Source: Methylomicrobium sp035916875 (GTDB lineage Bacteria > Pseudomonadota > Gammaproteobacteria > Methylococcales > Methylomonadaceae). Taken from it: a stretch of 64,000 bases of DNA. The notes under the pieces were generated by a model. The model was given only the letters and a program-made list of their open reading frames with translations. It was not told the origin of the DNA and did not search any database. The DNA is taken from contig NZ_JAXUHN010000090.1 in assembly GCF_035916875.1 (NCBI RefSeq), positions 1 to 64,000 of the forward strand, given 5' to 3'. Position numbers and translations under genes: made by a program. Positions 62,094 through 64,000 of the stretch are shown here, in pieces. Position 1 is the stretch's first letter. Every line of letters starts with the position of its first letter.

Positions 62094-63269
62094 TTATTCG
62101 CCGCGGGTTTTCAATATCGCAACCGCCGGCAATTCCTTGCCTTCGAGAAATTCCAGGAAAGCGCCGCCGCCGGTCGAGGTGTAGGACACTTTTTCGCTGA
62201 TGCCGTATTTGTCGATAGCTGCCAAGGTATCGCCGCCGCCGGCGATAGAGAACGCGGGCGATTCGGCAATCGCTTCGGCCAGCGCCTTGGTGCCGTTGCC
62301 GAATTGGTCGAATTCGAACACGCCGACCGGACCATTCCAGACGATCGTTTGCGCGGAGGTTAAAATCTCTGCGTATTGCTTCGCGGTCTCCGGTCCGATG
62401 TCCATGATCAGATCATCCTCGGCCACTTCGCTGACTTTTTTGACGGTCGCGGCCGCGGTTTCGGAAAATTCCTTTGCGCAGACCACATCGACCGGAATCG
62501 GAATATCGGAGCCGTTTTGCTTGGCCATGGCGATCAGTTGCTTGGCGTCGCCGATCAGATCCGGCTCATATAATGATTTGCCGACCGGGAAACCGGCCGC
62601 TGCGATGAAGGTGTTCGCGATGCCGCCACCGACGATCAATTGATCGACCTTATCGGTCAATGATTTCAAAACGGTCAGTTTAGTCGAGACCTTCGATCCG
62701 CCGACGATCGCGACCAGCGGCTTGGCTGGTGTTTCCAGCGCTCTGCCCAGTGCGTCGAGTTCGCTGGCCAAGAGTGGCCCCGCGCATGCGACCTTGGCGT
62801 ATTTCGCGACACTGTGCGTCGAAGCTTGCGCGCGGTGGGCGGTGCCGAACGCATCCATCACGAACACATCGCAGAGCGCGGCCATTTTTTGGCCCAGTTC
62901 GTCGTTGTTTTTGCCTTCGCCGGCATTGAAACGCACGTTTTCGCACAACACCACTTCGCCAGTTTGAATCTCGATGCCGTCGATCCAGTCTTTTTCGAGG
63001 CGCACCGGTTTGCCGAGCAGTTCGGCCAGGCGTTCGGCGACCGGCTTCAAGGATGAATCTTCGTCGTATTTGCCTTCTTCCGGACGGCCAAGGTGCGACA
63101 TCAGCATCACCGCCGCGCCTTTCTCCAAGGCTTGCCGGATGGTTGGCACGCTGGCTTGAATGCGGATATCGCTGGTGACTTTGCCATTTTTGACCGGCAC
63201 GTTCAAATCCTGACGAATCAATACGCGTTTGCCGGACAAATCCAGATCAGCCATTCTTTTTACTGACAT
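62094..63269 (-). CDS. pgk: Phosphoglycerate kinase
   Basis: The 391-residue glycolytic enzyme has RVLIRQDLNVPVKNGKVTSD, LMSHLGRPEEG and the C-terminal GGGDTLAAI and TGGGAFLEFLEGKELP. It catalyses 1,3-bisphosphoglycerate + ADP to 3-phosphoglycerate + ATP. Confidence 0.97.
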   Translation of the reverse strand: MSVKRMADLDLSGKRVLIRQDLNVPVKNGKVTSDIRIQASVPTIRQALEKGAAVMLMSHLGRPEEGKYDEDSSLKPVAERLAELLGKPVRLEKDWIDGIEIQTGEVVLCENVRFNAGEGKNNDELGQKMAALCDVFVMDAFGTAHRAQASTHSVAKYAKVACAGPLLASELDALGRALETPAKPLVAIVGGSKVSTKLTVLKSLTDKVDQLIVGGGIANTFIAAAGFPVGKSLYEPDLIGDAKQLIAMAKQNGSDIPIPVDVVCAKEFSETAAATVKKVSEVAEDDLIMDIGPETAKQYAEILTSAQTIVWNGPVGVFEFDQFGNGTKALAEAIAESPAFSIAGGGDTLAAIDKYGISEKVSYTSTGGGAFLEFLEGKELPAVAILKTRGE

Positions 63270-63536
63270 ATTTCTCTCTCTTGGTTTGGGGTGGGTCGAG
63301 GCGGCAAGCGCAAACAGACCGGTGTTGCGGCGCTCCTCGGGTTTATAAATTACAGGATATAACGACTGTCGGCCGAGTCCGAAGTGAAACCCGGCATATC
63401 GAAACTCGGTGGCTCCGGGATTTAATCCAGTTTAGGCCTTGTAGCCATGCTGTTAACGCATTATAAGATATAGAATTGGCTTAGTCTCGTTTACGCGATG
63501 TTTCTCATGGCGTCATTGCGCGTCGATCAAGTGTCG

Positions 63537-64000
63537 CTATCCGAAAAAAATCGCCGCGCTGATCAATGCCGCGCTGACGAGAATAGTCCACAGCGTGGTT
63601 TGATGATTCGTTTCCATCTGCTTGCGCAGCTGCGCGAGTTCCCGGGTTTGCGCTTCGCTGCTCTGTTTCGCGTAGGCGGCATTGTCGAGCGCTTTATACA
63701 GCAGCGACGGGACTTCGGGGAGCTGCTGGGCTATTTCCGGAAATTGCGCGATGAACTGATTCAGCTTGGCTTTCGGCCCCATGCGTTCCTGGAACCATTT
63801 TTCGAGGAAGGGCTTGGCGGTCTGCCATAAATCCAGCTCGGGATAGAGTTGCCGGCCCAAGCCCTCGATATTCAACAAGGTTTTTTGCAATAAAACCAAT
63901 TGCGGTTGTACTTGCATGTCGAAGCGGCGCGCAGTCTGGAACAGGCGCAGCAATAACTGGCCGAATGAAATGTCGCGCAGTGGTTTTTCGAAGATCGGCT
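63537..64000 (-). CDS. ubiB: UbiB, ubiquinone-biosynthesis ATPase/kinase-like (3' end only)
   Basis: The visible C-terminal part of about 154 residues has LLRLFQTARRFDMQVQPQLV, LLNIEGLGRQLYPELDLW and a final membrane helix (TLWTILVSAALISAAIFFG), all as in UbiB. The N-terminal kinase-like part lies beyond the window's right edge. Confidence 0.92.
   Translation of the reverse strand, partial: PIFEKPLRDISFGQLLLRLFQTARRFDMQVQPQLVLLQKTLLNIEGLGRQLYPELDLWQTAKPFLEKWFQERMGPKAKLNQFIAQFPEIAQQLPEVPSLLYKALDNAAYAKQSSEAQTRELAQLRKQMETNHQTTLWTILVSAALISAAIFFG

Overview
The window looks like chromosome of a gammaproteobacterium, most likely a methanotroph or other methylotroph of the Methylococcales. This is inferred from gene content, not from a marker gene: a complete N-type F-ATPase operon in the order atpD-C-Q-B-E-F-A-G, a pabB / MfnE-like kinase / DUF2959 operon of the kind tied to C1-cofactor synthesis, a RegB/RegA pair, a heavy-metal RND operon ending in DUF3240, and the gammaproteobacterial lon-hupB-ppiD and rpoZ-spoT-recG blocks. 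Most genes are moderately GC-rich. A few islands (46.6-49.5 kb and the insertion at 52.7-55.0 kb) are clearly more AT-rich.

Layout. 0-0.8 kb: decayed IS3-family transposase. 0.8-11.4 kb: sdaA, the pabB/kinase/DUF2959 operon, a membrane C13 peptidase, a UPF0175/PIN toxin-antitoxin pair, an HsdR tail remnant, a cNMP-binding protein, an Old Yellow Enzyme and an HdeD-like protein. 11.6-18.0 kb: five-gene heavy-metal RND efflux operon. 18.2-20.7 kb: HD protein, Slp lipoprotein, then a decayed LysR regulator and esterase fragment. 20.8-26.8 kb: lon, hupB, tRNA-Val, tRNA-Asp, ppiD, with fabI converging. 26.8-33.1 kb: an oligopeptide-type binding lipoprotein with a single permease, cupin, TraB/GumN, hslO, msrA. 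33.1-33.7 kb: three tandem ~217-bp repeats, each closing with an intrinsic terminator on the minus strand and two of them showing a covarying hairpin; these are candidate sibling small RNAs. 33.8-35.7 kb: regB-regA. 35.9-41.9 kb: N-ATPase operon. 42-45.1 kb: yjdM, histone-deacetylase-like protein, SMR exporter, tusB, tusE. 45.2-49.7 kb: MITE-like repeat, a RAYT transposase broken by a 46-bp palindromic insert and flanked by its REPs, and a 972-residue alpha/beta-hydrolase + NTPase protein that resembles a defence effector. 49.9-56.1 kb: hslR, ispH, rraA, dtd, then a gamma-glutamylcyclotransferase gene split exactly by a 2366-bp IS1-family element that carries a P63C-domain gene and a small gene as passengers, then a DUF4124-nuclease. 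56.1-64 kb: ubiC, recG, ridA, spoT, rpoZ, pgk and the 3' end of ubiB.

The strongest candidates for something undescribed are: (1) the IS1-family element with P63C passenger, 24-bp terminal repeats, an 8-bp target duplication and an array of ATGCTTGCAT-type sites between the transposase and P63C genes; (2) the tandem small-RNA-like repeats; (3) the hydrolase/NTPase protein at 46621-49539; and (4) an N-ATPase that lacks atpR and whose c subunit has Met where the Na+-type rings have Gln.

Most of the rest works as ordinary housekeeping: protein quality control (lon, ppiD, hslO, hslR, msrA), stringent response and transcription (spoT, rpoZ), fatty acid (fabI), isoprenoid (ispH), ubiquinone (ubiC, ubiB) and folate/pterin (pabB) synthesis. 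All identifications are from reading translated sequence; no searches were run.
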